In this document: positions 44,908 through 55,413 of the stretch, in pieces | How the letters are laid out: every line of letters starts with the position of its first letter | Position numbering within the stretch: the first letter of the stretch is position 1 | NCBI GenBank assembly: GCA_014529385.2 | Contig: CM043953.1 | Coordinates: 92,184,842 to 92,248,841 of the forward strand | Source of the DNA: Adiantum capillus-veneris | Lineage: Eukaryota > Streptophyta > Polypodiopsida > Polypodiales > Pteridaceae | DNA: 64,000 nucleotides | Direction: 5' to 3' | The notes under the pieces: model-generated | Told to the model about the DNA's origin: nothing | Databases searched by the model: none | Seen by the model: only the letters and a program-made list of their open reading frames with translations | Translations under genes and position numbers: made by a program

Positions 44908-45092
44908 TTTTATGATTTCCACATAGAAGCACACATATGACATAAGAGACTTTCAAGGAAATAAAACAATTGGTCATACCCTATGTCAAAAAGTTTATAG
45001 CTAACTATTCATGTTTTTATGATTTCCACATAGGACACATATGACATAAGAGACTTTCAAGGAAATAAAACAATTGGTAATACCTTATGTCA
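44908..45092. repeat. Direct repeat, two ~100 bp units
   Basis: Blocks ATGATTTCCACATAG, CACATATGACATAAGAGACT and TTTCAAGGAAATAAAACAATT occur in both units. A third, diverged copy lies at about 33550-33600, left of element V. Confidence 0.8.
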
Positions 45093-47159
45093 AAAAACAT
45101 TATACCTCATGAATAGCCTAGGATAATTGAAACTCTTCTTGCTACACAACTAGTACAAAAGTCTTTGAAATAGAGAGGCGTGGTTGCATTGGTATATTGT
45201 CATGTAAGGTCATCTCTTTGAGAAGAAGGAGTTAGACCGTAATGGAAACTTTAGATATGTGCTTGTTAGATAGGTGAATAGATATTGGTCACTTCCAAAG
45301 CATTAGAGAACAATTTATTCAATGATAATGGTCAAAGTTTATTGTATCATTCTTCAAGATACTTAAGAGGTTGCATAAAAAATTCTTTTACATTTTGAAG
45401 GTATATGTTTAATTGTGCCTTGTCATTTGTGTTTAAAGCAATTTTAAGTGGCTTGAGCTACAATACAATAAGGCTTATTGTCTTACCAAATATAGAGCTA
45501 TGATTCTAATACACAAAAACTTGTAAGAAGTTAAGAGTTTCATCCATAGAACATTCATGTGGAATTAAACTTTTGGAACGGTGGCACCTTGTGACCATTA
45601 GACTCCTTGGTGTTGATGTAATCCATAACTCCACAAAAGCCAATATGCACTTTTTTCCAACCATGTTTCAAACCCATTCAAAAGTTCATCAACTAGATTT
45701 CCTTTCACCATGGGCATTTCTTTAAAATATTATCTTAATTCCAGTACTTAATATTACATACATTGTGAATGTCTGAGGACTAGAAAATACGACTTATTCA
45801 TGGAAGCATATAATTGGATATCAAACTAGACACTTGTAAGTATGAATCAATATATCAAGCTCGATATGCAAGATAAATTTTTGATCATTTCTAGCATAAA
45901 ATTAAATGTTTGTGGGAAAAGGATTGTAACTCAATAAACATAAATATCTTGTGCCTTTAGCAGCTTTCCTTTCCTTGGCACCGTATACTCTGCTAAGTGC
46001 ATATATTCGTTGAATATGAAAAATCTAGTGTCTTACCATCAGAGGCCTGCATTTACAACTCTCAAAAAATTGGCTTGAGAAGAAAATAATAATAGGAAGG
46101 AGATATTGCTTTTTCTTGAGTGTAATTTTTCCTTTTTTGTTTAACTATTTTTTTTCACATAAAGGAGTATAACCATCATATCTCAGTTCAAATATAATAG
46201 TCAAGATGAGAATGTCACCACATCCACCACTTACAATTATAACTTAATCTGGAGAGGAATATAGCACTTCCCAGCCACGACCATGTCCCGCAAGGAGGCA
46301 TCTCTTGATAGCCTCTCCAATAGCCAAATATTCCCCAAGCTAAAAAATTTGATGCAAACAAAAGAGAAGATGTACTTTATATAGCCCAACAATGAACTTG
46401 AAAGTAGCATGCTAGAAGGACAAGTTGTACCTTTGTATGGAGTATTTTACCCTACACTATAGTAAGTGTAACTACCTATCATGATGGCCCCCATTTGATG
46501 TGCACAGCATGCATGTGGCTACTCCTTACTTTCACCTACATTCTATCAATGCTAAGATTTTGAGCATCAATATGATTAGGTAGAAACCCATGTGATTCAA
46601 GTCGATATGCCTTCTAGATAGGTTGTGTGGCTAAGTACCTAGCCTATTTACATGCTTTTTGTGAAGTAAGGGGTTGAAGATCAAAGGCTATTAGATATAT
46701 TCTTAATCAAGAAGGTCTACTCACTCTTAGGAATGTGTGCAACATCTCCAAGGCCCTGCGAATTCTCAAGGAAAATCCATCCTCCCCACAATGACTCAAG
46801 CCACCTCTACGCACCTCTGTGAATTTTCAACAAATATTTTGGTGCCACAATCTAGATTTTGAGAAATGAAAGCCTAAACATGTGCAAGAAGAAGCTCCTT
46901 GCATCATTCATTCCTAGAAGGAGTCCATAAAAAATGCATGTCCCATCAAGTCCCTAGTTTGTGAATCTGGCCCAAGCCTACCCTGATTGGTGGTAATGTG
47001 ATGGCCAACAATGCAATGCTATCTCTCCCTATCAGGCCATAGAAATTTCCTAATCAGCTAATGAATATGGTCTATGTAGGAACTTTAAAAGATCCAATGA
47101 GAGGTGATATAGTAATCATTGCCAAAAGCTCCTTATCAATGACTACCTCATTGTGTCTT

Positions 47160-47690
47160 GCTAAGGATAATCCAAGCTCCAATGGACAAGCTTCCTTAGA
47201 TTTCTTGAAAGGAGAGGGCTATTGTGCTCTTTTGATGTTGATTAGAAAAATGTAGCCCAACATCGCGGGGTGTTCACTATATTTAAAACTACCATATCAT
47301 GTCCTTTCAAAACATGTTTGTTAAACCCCTTATTCGTGAAATTTTTAAGGAATATAATGTACCCTTTTCTATTAACATTTGTAAGTTTTTTCAAACTTGA
47401 AAAAAATAATATTCTTTTGTATATATATTTATATAAGTTCGAAGAACTTTAATTACCCTTCTATTGAACTCACGTGATAGGTTACATTTTTCTTAGGGGA
47501 CCTCCCCGAGCATCCTACATATCATATTGCTATTCAAAGTGGAATATATCTGAAGTTCTCATAAGGGGACCAATCTAGGGCAGTGTCCTAGCAATCCAAA
47601 AAGAAACTATGTTGTGCTAGCTAGATTTGTAGGTTGAGTTGAGAATTGTAATTTCCCTCAATTGATTGATATCATCCATACACTCTCCAT
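47160..47690 (-). repeat. Dispersed repeat, copy 2 (inverted relative to 27.1 kb)
   Basis: Reverse complement match to 27092-27380, interrupted by a non-matching ~225 bp stretch (about 47275-47500). The match ends at ATCATCCATA, just before the CACTA terminus. Confidence 0.7.
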
Positions 47691-47691
47691 A

Positions 47692-49650
47692 CACTACAAC
47701 ACGCCGCACAAAAGTCGGCACAGACATCGACCACTAAAGCTTGTTTTAAAAGTAAAATACGTTGGAATAATCATCGAAATAGGCGTCGATACAGTGTTGT
47801 CGGTATATGCACCAATATTTTAGCCGTTGGAATAAGCTATGAAAAGGGTGCCAGAATAACCTAAAATAAGCGCCAATATGATATTTTAAAATATTGATGC
47901 CTGTTTCGAGGCTTATATCAGCGTGTATACCGATTGCTGAACCTGAAAAATTGCTTTTGGGTAGAGAGGGCTGGGAATTGATGCTGCATGTACTGCAGCA
48001 ATAGAGTAACTCATGATTCTTTGGAAGATACGCTTGATGACCTTCATAGATTTGCTTCTTCAATGAGGGCCCCCGATGTGCATTGAGTCTAGGTCGACAT
48101 GTGACACATGCTTTGTATCCACTTGTTTGAAGCCTTGCATGTATACACATGATAATAGATAAGCTTAAGAAAAACCAAGATTTATAGTGTTTGAGTTTGA
48201 GTGTAAATCACCTAAGCATTCTGTTAGTCCGGGATAGTCATGCATGGTCCACATTAGAATGCCTCTGATCAAAGCATTCCATCGACCTGTGTGTTGGCTA
48301 ATATCCACCACTTCTATGCCAATCCACAATTGTTGTAGCTCTTCCAATAGTGGACAAAGATACACATCCATATTCTTCACTTTATATTCTTCACTTTATA
48401 TTCTTCACTTAGAAACAGGTGCCCCTTCTTAGTAGTCAACCACGGGGGAATGTTGTAGTTGATGATGACAACGGGACATACACTGTAAGATGTTGATCTC
48501 TGACCAAATGGATTTACACCATCCATAGCCAGGCATATGCACAAATTTTGAGCTTCACTGGCAAAATATGGCCATGTATCGTCTATATGTTTCCTGGCTA
48601 CGCAATCTACAGGAATAGATAGCACACCATCCGAAGATCTATTCTCCTTGTGCCATGATGCTACGGCGGCCATGGACTTACATTCGAAGGAATTCTTGAT
48701 GCGAGGAAGCAGAGGAAAATATCACAAAACCTTTTGTGGAATTGTTGTCTATGGAGATCTACTCAATATGTCTCGGAATCACATCTTGGACACTTCTCCA
48801 TGTCTATGTATTCCCCTCTGAAAAGAATGCAATCGTTAGGACAAGCGTGAATCGAATTGTAATCCATCCCCAAGTTTCACAAGATCTTTCTTGCTTCCTC
48901 TCTGGAATCTAGCATCACGTTATCAGCTGGCAGTATGTGCTCTTTGGGCAATCTATACAACGAAAAAAATGCGGTACACTTGTGTAAGTAATCTATTAGA
49001 TCATTATACATATAGAGTTTTTTATTGAAGTAAACACATTGTAATAGATCACCTGAAAAGCACTGTGACGCTAATGTCACTCCATCCAAACTTTGTATGC
49101 ATGTTGAGAAGAACCAGGAGCGCCTTCAATCTAGACACACGTGCTCCATCATACAATGGCGTATCGGCTTCGCTTTTCATATCATCATAGATAAGCCTTT
49201 CTGAATCCATGATCGTCTCAATCATTTCATCGATCTCGGGCTCAAACATTACCTCATTGGGAATGTGGTCTGCATGACCCTTGCATGATCATCCTCCGAG
49301 CTGTCAGAGGCTACATCTTGTGGCCTCACTTATGCTGCTTGACCAAAGCACCTGTGAACACGTGTATTGGGTTGCAAGATTGCTGCATGTTGGCCAGCGT
49401 CAGAGTCCAATGAGTTATAATTGGCAACAACTTGATCTATAATAGATGGATCAAACTCGCCAAATTTACGAATGTGCTGCAAAGAAATGCGTCTTGTCCA
49501 TCACAGCATTCTTGCATTGATTACAAGGGCATAAGATCCTTGTTGAGAGATAGGTGTTTCGGTTGGACGGCCACACATCCTCATCACTACTCATAATGAA
49601 TGTAAAAACCTTATAACTTGGACATAAATTTAATCTTCTATTGACATCCT
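47692..49650 (-). mobile_element. CACTA (En/Spm) DNA transposon remnant
   Basis: The left end is CACTACAACACGCCGCAC, a plant CACTA terminal inverted repeat. It is followed by subterminal short motifs (GTTGGAATAA, GCGCCAATAT and similar) to about 47900. Transposase remains read on the minus strand. The opposite terminus is not visible; the element is cut off near 49650 by or before the LINE. The right boundary is approximate. Confidence 0.75.
48165..49540 (-). pseudogene. TNP2-like CACTA transposase, fragmented
   Basis: From N- to C-terminus on the minus strand: a zinc-like CPCNQCKNAVMDKT motif (49490-49535, transposase-associated domain). Then an acidic linker, then YDGARVSRLKALLVLLNMHTKF (split: YDGARVSRLK, ALLVLLNMHTKF; 49049-49249). 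Then KEHILPADNVMLDSREEARK (48877-49089), WHKENRSSDGVLSIPVD with CLAMDGVNPFGQRSTSYS (48377-48673), and VYLCPLLEELQQLW with MWTMHDYPG (48165-48380). These blocks, in this order, are the plant TNP2 family, the catalytic transposase of CACTA elements. Many frameshifts and stops; about the C-terminal half of the domain is missing. Confidence 0.85.
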
Positions 49651-49679
49651 TCGTCTTATCTCTCTCTCTCTCTTTTTGG

Positions 49680-51401
49680 AGGTTGTTATTTACAATAATT
49701 ACATCATCTCATCCTGGAGCTATGTCAAAGCTGACCCATGAGATGTAGACATCTCTCTCTAATCTTCACGTCAATGACACAAAGGAAATCTTCCATCATC
49801 TTTTTTTTAATGATCTCCCAAGGGATAGTGACTTTGCAAAGCAAGATTTTCTCAAAACAGGCATAATTCCTGGTATTCCAAATAAAGAACAATAACCATA
49901 CTCTCAAGGATTGCATACAAAACTGCATAGCATCATCTGGATATTTGCACAACTCGAATGCCATAGAAAAGATAGATAGTTTATCTTCTATGATAGATAG
50001 TTTAGCTGGGACCCAGTTCTGCACATGTTGAAGAATCTAAAGCCACCATTGCCTTACATTTTTGCAATTCCAAAACATATGTTTAATAGTCTCCATAGCC
50101 TTACAATTAGGACATTTCCCATCTGCAATATATTTCTTAAGTAATAACTCGCCCACCACAGGGGAGAGAACCTATAAGCATTCTCCACATAAAAAGGTTG
50201 TGCTTTTTCGAGCAAGGGTGGCTCAATAAGGCAGTCAGCCACTGTATCCACCATTCTTGTGATCTGTTGAACCTCCACAATATCTATTGCATGTGATAGG
50301 TATGCCCATAGCTGGTAAAAGAAAATTATAGAATTGGGTAGTAGAAGACTTCCACCAATCACCTGCATTCCCTAGGAGGTGTTTATCTCTGAATTTTTCC
50401 CATAAGTTCTCTGTAATGGGGACTTGCAGTTTGAAAGTCTAAATACATAGATCTGTCCAACTTGTTTTGAAAGCATTTGCGAGTCTGAACTGTCTCTTGG
50501 CTGCAAAAAAGGGAACAAACAACCCCTGAGAGTCCAACATTGTTCAATGCATGTGATAACTTTTCTAAATAACCTAATGGCACGTTTTTTAATAATCAAA
50601 GTAGGGGGGTTTTTAAAAAGAATCTCCAAAAGACATTTTTGTGTCCAAGAGAGTTGCCTGTATACCTAAGTCAACCTTGTCATATCAAATTAGAGCATGT
50701 ATGTTTCCAAGAACTAATCATCAGCTGAACAGTAAGACAACCTATCTTAAGAGGGGCATGTGAAAACAGTTTATCCCAATCTGACGTATTCCATGTCCCG
50801 TGAAAATAAACCACTCACAAAGATATAATATCCCACATACATCTGGACAAGATAGTATCCCTTTTAAACATATGTTTAACCATAGTTGCTTGTTGAGCGT
50901 GAGCGTGTGCCTGCGGGTTTAGAACTCCCAATCCCCCTCGATTCTTAGGGTAGATAACACATTCCCATTTGATAAAGGCACATGTTTTCCCTTTATTCCC
51001 CCAAAGAAATTTTGTTAAGCAGAGTTTTTATCTGAGCTGAATCTGTCTTTTTCAAGTCCAGCAATGGCAAGCAATACAACAGATAAGGAACAAGAATGGC
51101 CTATATAACTCCGAGCCTGACATGCAATGGCCACTCATCATAGTACCATGCAACCATTTTTGTTTGGACTCTAGATGGAACCCACTGACCTAGCTGGTTA
51201 TTAGTTGTGTGCATCCCTATAGGGTATCCCATATATCTAACAATATTTCCTTTTTGTACTCTCTTGCCAACACAAATAAGATTGTCAAACTGATCAGCAT
51301 TTATGTTAATAAGCACAGATTTTTGCAAATTCAAGTTCATACCAACAGCCAAAAAAAATAGAGCGAGGTAAGACATACATTTGTTCAAGTTCAAATTTGT
51401 A
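49680..51401 (-). pseudogene. LINE (L1-like) 3' part: RT end and zf-RVT region
   Basis: On the minus strand the segment picks up the RT just after its catalytic motif (NLQKSVLININADQF, YMGYPIGMHT, W-V-x-x-K). It then has several broken frames (50372-50629, 50054-50368). The zinc-finger-like region of plant LINE ORF2 follows (CPNCKAMETIKHMFWNC near 50090, VWLLFFIWNTRN near 49870). The 3' end is around 49680; no poly-A tail is recognised. Its upstream half is at 62693-64000. Confidence 0.82.
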
Positions 51402-52087
51402 GCACCCTTTGGACCTACAGCTTGTGCAAGGTGAATTGACAGGCTGCTTAAAGATTTGTTTAACTTCTCAATTACTTCCGCCGTTACCTCAGGAAGCTCT
51501 ATCGATGTTGATGCTTGTGACTTACCTTTGGGTCTAAGACCTTCCATTGGAACCTCTCCCCTTAAGCACTTGAGTTTCCTATATTTCTCAGCAGCCCTAG
51601 TTTCAGCTGCATCAAAGGTAGCAGGTGCACCCGCCTCAACTTTTACCTTAAGGTCAGGAAAGAGTCCGGCTATGAACCTCTCCTTCTTTAGAAATTCTGC
51701 ACCATCACCAGGGTTAGCAACATTTCGTATCCATAGAGTCCAAAGACGTAGAAACTCTTGCTTGTACAAGTAGTAGTCATCTAAGTCTTTTTGCTTATGA
51801 GAAACAATGTCTTGCCATAACTTTTGAGTGTTTTGGGGATCAAAGAAGTATTTCTTGAAACGATTCAAAACTTCTGTGTAATTCCCCTTAACTTCCTCAG
51901 GCAAAGAGTCAAACCAAGTGCTAGCATCTTTCCTAAGGACCACCTCAAACATTTCTACACATTCTTGATCAGTTATTATTCTCTTGATACGGCAAGACAT
52001 CATGAAATTCGCTAAAAATAATTCTACATCCTCTCCAGGCTCTCCAAAGAAAAGAGGATACCCAGACATTTGGCGTTGGATTTCCAT
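51402..52087 (-). pseudogene. Element VI second gag, truncated
   Basis: ATG at 52087. It has the same gag as element V through FDAAETRAAEKYRKLK to AVGPKG, where it stops matching at 51402 and LINE sequence begins. The open frame continues by chance into the LINE RT to 51101. Conserved blocks are intact up to the break; the zinc knuckle is lost. Confidence 0.88.
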
Positions 52088-52172
52088 TGAATTGACTTCA
52101 AAGTGACACCCGTTTTTGTTTTTCTTTCTTAAAAAGATTTACACAATAATGTTTTCTAGCCTGCAATCTATT

Positions 52173-52391
52173 CTACAACAAAATAAAGATATTCACATCA
52201 AACGACCTATGATAATCAATAAGAGGTAGGATGACAGGGTTTGGTGATGCGAGAATTTCTCCTACTCTTTGGGCACCAAACATGAACACCATACGTTGTT
52301 AAAAATGAATTTTCCTACTAATTGCAATGTTTATTCTAATGTGTGGAGTGAAATGGAAGGGGAAAACCTCTATTCCTGGGCCATTATCCAT
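52173..52391 (-). pseudogene. Leader mini-ORF type B, element VI unit 2 (one stop)
   Basis: Same 72-codon frame as 58388-58606, but a CAA codon of the FQQR motif has become TAA. Twenty-one nt after mini-ORF A. Confidence 0.78.
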
Positions 52392-52412
52392 GGTCTATGC
52401 ATGACCTAATGC

Positions 52413-52625
52413 TTAAAACAAAACAAAAATATAGACGTCCAAACTAAGGTCGTACCTAATGAGAGGCAAAATAAAAGGATTTACTGAAGCGTTTATCTCG
52501 GCCAACTTAAGAGGACCTAAAATTCTACGAATGACACGTTGAAATTGCAACTTAGTACTAACAATTATGTGTACCTTTTGCCTTGCAATGGGAATGAAGG
52601 GATCATATAAATTTTCGTGATTCAT
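52413..52625 (-). CDS. Leader mini-ORF type A, element VI unit 2 (70 aa)
   Basis: Intact 70 codons. It differs from 58628-58840 by one residue (GPLKL versus GPLRL). The N-terminus MNHENLYDPFIPIARQKV and the C-terminus NPFILPLIRYDLSLDV are conserved with the broken copy in V. About 26 of 70 positions match the B-type ORF by my count, so A and B look like an ancient duplication. Product unknown. Confidence 0.68.
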   Translation of the reverse strand: MNHENLYDPFIPIARQKVHIIVSTKLQFQRVIRRILGPLKLAEINASVNPFILPLIRYDLSLDVYIFVLF

Positions 52626-52680
52626 GCAAACTACTTGACTATGCTAAAGGTTGATTCTACACAAAAATACACAAGCCGTT

Positions 52681-52700
52681 CCTCCGTGGGGGCACCAATT
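52681..52700 (-). promoter_or_regulatory. Element VI primer binding site, unit 2
   Basis: On the minus strand AATTGGTGCCCCCACGGAGG right after the LTR end. Same site as 58896-58915 and similar to III and IV. Confidence 0.65.
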
Positions 52701-52885
52701 TGAGGCGGTCCGGGGCGGGCAACAAGAAGAGCAACCTCTAGACACCCTTCAAGGCTCCCGTGCTGCTCAATTAGGTTGGGGTTGGAAAAAACAACTAACA
52801 CACACACAAACCCGCAACCTAACCCTACACAAATTTGGGGCACCACCTAGTTTTGGATGCGAACTAGGACGCGCAGAGAGGGAGG

Positions 52886-52996
<111 letters not shown>

Positions 52997-53651
52997 CGGG
53001 CTGCTTTGAAACGTATCGGCAATGATCAAGCAAACACAACTATATATTTAAGAAAGAGAGAGAAAGGGGGAGGGGGTGCCTGTTGCATTAATACCTTCTT
53101 ACAAATCTGTCATGACAAATCAAAGTGAGATTAGTATTTGTTCAACATAGCTTGCGTAAATTTCACCACAACACATCACAAGAAAAGCCACCCCAATCAC
53201 TGTCTTAAGGCCAGGGGAGTCCTCTCCACCCTGTCGCCCTCTTACAGTATGTGAGATTTATGGCTAGATTGATGTCAACACCAGAGACAAGCTATCAAGA
53301 ACTTAAAAAAAAACACCAAGACACTTACGCATCATTGTTGTCCATTACTTCACGTTGGAAGGGAGACAAAGTATCCAAGCTTAGTCCAAATCCACCCTCC
53401 TTGATTCAGCAAATGTTGGGCTTACACTAGTAGGAGAAATGATAGATTTCCTACTCTCAATTGAATTATCACTCTCTCTCTTACAATGGCATAGAGTTCC
53501 CTTGCTAATCCCCTATTACAACACATGCACATGCATAAGACAATGAGCTTCCACTCAAGAGCTCCTTCTAGAGAGGTTGAGCTTGGCTTCTCAAGCTATA
53601 GCATAGTGCTCTTGCTTATGGCTCCCCCCTTTTGTGCTAGCTACACCCTCC

Positions 53652-53659
53652 TTTTATAG
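53652..53659 (-). promoter_or_regulatory. TATA box of element VI LTR 2
   Basis: GCTATAAAAGGAGG on the minus strand. The same region is deleted from LTR 1. Confidence 0.6.
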
Positions 53660-54660
53660 CAATTTTGAAGGCTAGGGTTACTCTTCTAACCATGGTTGGG
53701 TTAGATTTTCCGCAATTTATCTAATTTCTTTTGCTTGGAATTATCAAGAAGTTGGTGGGGAAAGAGAGAGGAGAGAAATGGAGATGATAGGACTTTTCAT
53801 AGTGGGTTAGTGTTAGTAGAGTTAGTATTAATTTACAAATGGAATTGGATATTTACAATGGGAGTATCCATGTAGGATACAAATAAGGAAGAAAAACTCT
53901 TTAGAGGTAAGAAAAGGTGGATTTCTTACAAGGTTGATGCTCCAAGTGTCTTGAGTAGGGCCAATTTTGACACTTGTTGATGGTCCACTAGCTTTGACGG
54001 TACATTTTTTCTCCACTCTTGACCTTCCTTGAGAGACAAGGTAATTGAAGCTGAGTAATCAACCACCATGATGCTGTCTTTTAAGAGAAGAGGCTGAATT
54101 TTGTGGTTTTTTGATAAATATGGGTAATTTGGAGGAGGAAAAATGAAACTGGGTGGTCAATTTTGGAATGGAATTGTGTGTGGGAGGTATGAGTTCACCA
54201 TGGTTTCTCTTATTCTTCAAGGTTGAGGAGAAGGTGAGTAGGGTGCAGAGAGGAGTGGTGAGAGAGGTGGGGATGATGAGTGGAGAAGTGTGTGTGAAAG
54301 AGGAAAATGATAAAGTGGAAGAGAGAGTGTGGCTGCATAGCATGGGAAAACTGGGGTCCACTAATAAAATCATAGCTCACAGCTCGTAGCTCAAAAAAAT
54401 ATGAAAAAATTTGAGGCAAAAGTTCAGCCCACGAGCTACAACTTTTGTTTGTATCACCTTTTCAAATTCGGAGAGCAAGTGAACTTTAAAAATTCAGCAA
54501 AACCGACTGTTTTTTTCCACTGCACAAGGTCCTTGCGGGGTCCTTCCTTGGATGATTCTTTTGAATACCTCCAAGAGTGAGCCCTCCATAGTGCATGTAT
54601 GCATGCCACCTACCCTTGATCTTATTTGGTAGGTCTATAATTGAAGATATTGTTGAGATA

Positions 54661-55410
54661 CATGCACTGTTTAACAATGAGAAGTGCATCTCCTTTTACC
54701 ATGAGACGTTGTATCCCTTGGCCAATGCACATCTTCAAACCATGAAGTAGAGTGTCATATTCTACTTCATTGTTGCTAGCTGAACTTGGTAGATTGAACT
54801 TCTCTTTCATGACCACCTCTCCACTTGGGTTGAGCAATACTAGCCCTCCCCCTGCTTTTCCTGTGGCTCGACGAAAAGCTCCATCAAAGAACAAGGTAAA
54901 AGCATTAGGAATACTTTTTGGTGGTGGCAATGGTAGGGTCTTTACTTCAGGCACCTTAATCTCCTTTTCATGCACCCTATAAGTGAGAATCCCTGCCAAT
55001 TGTGCACGCACACTATCTTCTACCTTGAAAGAGTATTGAAACTCTTGCAACTCCATAATCCACTTTGAGATCCTAGTACTAAGATTCATTTGAGATGACA
55101 CCCAAGGGAACAAATTCTCTGCGGTGAGGATTACAAAAGGTTTTGGGAGCAAGTAGGATCTAAACTTCCTTATCGCAAACATGAGAGAAAGCATCATTAG
55201 TTCTGCTTCTGTGTAGTCTCTCTCCAAAGCATTCATGACCCTACTAGCAAAGTAGATGGGTCGCATCCTTGTACTTTGGGGATCTTGTTGTAGCAACACA
55301 GCACCAATTGTTTCCCTTCCAACACTAGAGCTAACAAAGAATGTGTACTCCCAGCAAGGAGGCATGAGTGTTGGTAGCTCTGACAAAATGACTTTAATGT
55401 TACAAAAATA
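54661..55410 (-). pseudogene. Element VI RNase H region, fused to LTR
   Basis: It continues the pol frame after the TAG at 55411-55413. First, degenerate RNase H (VSSSVGRETIGAVLLQQD, MNALERDYTEAELMML), then linker, then second RNase H starting FDGAFRRATGKAGGG with NNEVEYDTLLHG and KGDALLIVKQ. There it runs into LTR sequence (54660). The end of RNase H and all of integrase are missing. Confidence 0.88.
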
Positions 55411-55413
55411 CTA

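Larger units (their letters stand above)
44871..47691. other. Unassigned AT-rich region
   Basis: No frame with coding character. Contains two tandem copies of an ~100 bp repeat (44908-45092) and part of a dispersed repeat (47160-47690). The rest (45100-47100) shows nothing I can assign; it may be old, heavily mutated transposon sequence. Confidence 0.5.

Noticed and set aside
44568-44940. Open frames over the CT/AT/AG palindrome on both strands
   Set aside because: Translations of simple repeats (Leu-Ser, Ile-Tyr, Arg-Glu).
47061-47255. 64-codon frame in the dispersed repeat
   Set aside because: Interrupted in the inverted copy at 27.1-27.4 kb and without a recognisable domain.
51101-52087. 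A 328-residue frame that looks like a gag-reverse transcriptase fusion gene
   Set aside because: The frame runs by chance from truncated gag into LINE sequence at 51402; it is a junction of two elements and not a designed fusion.
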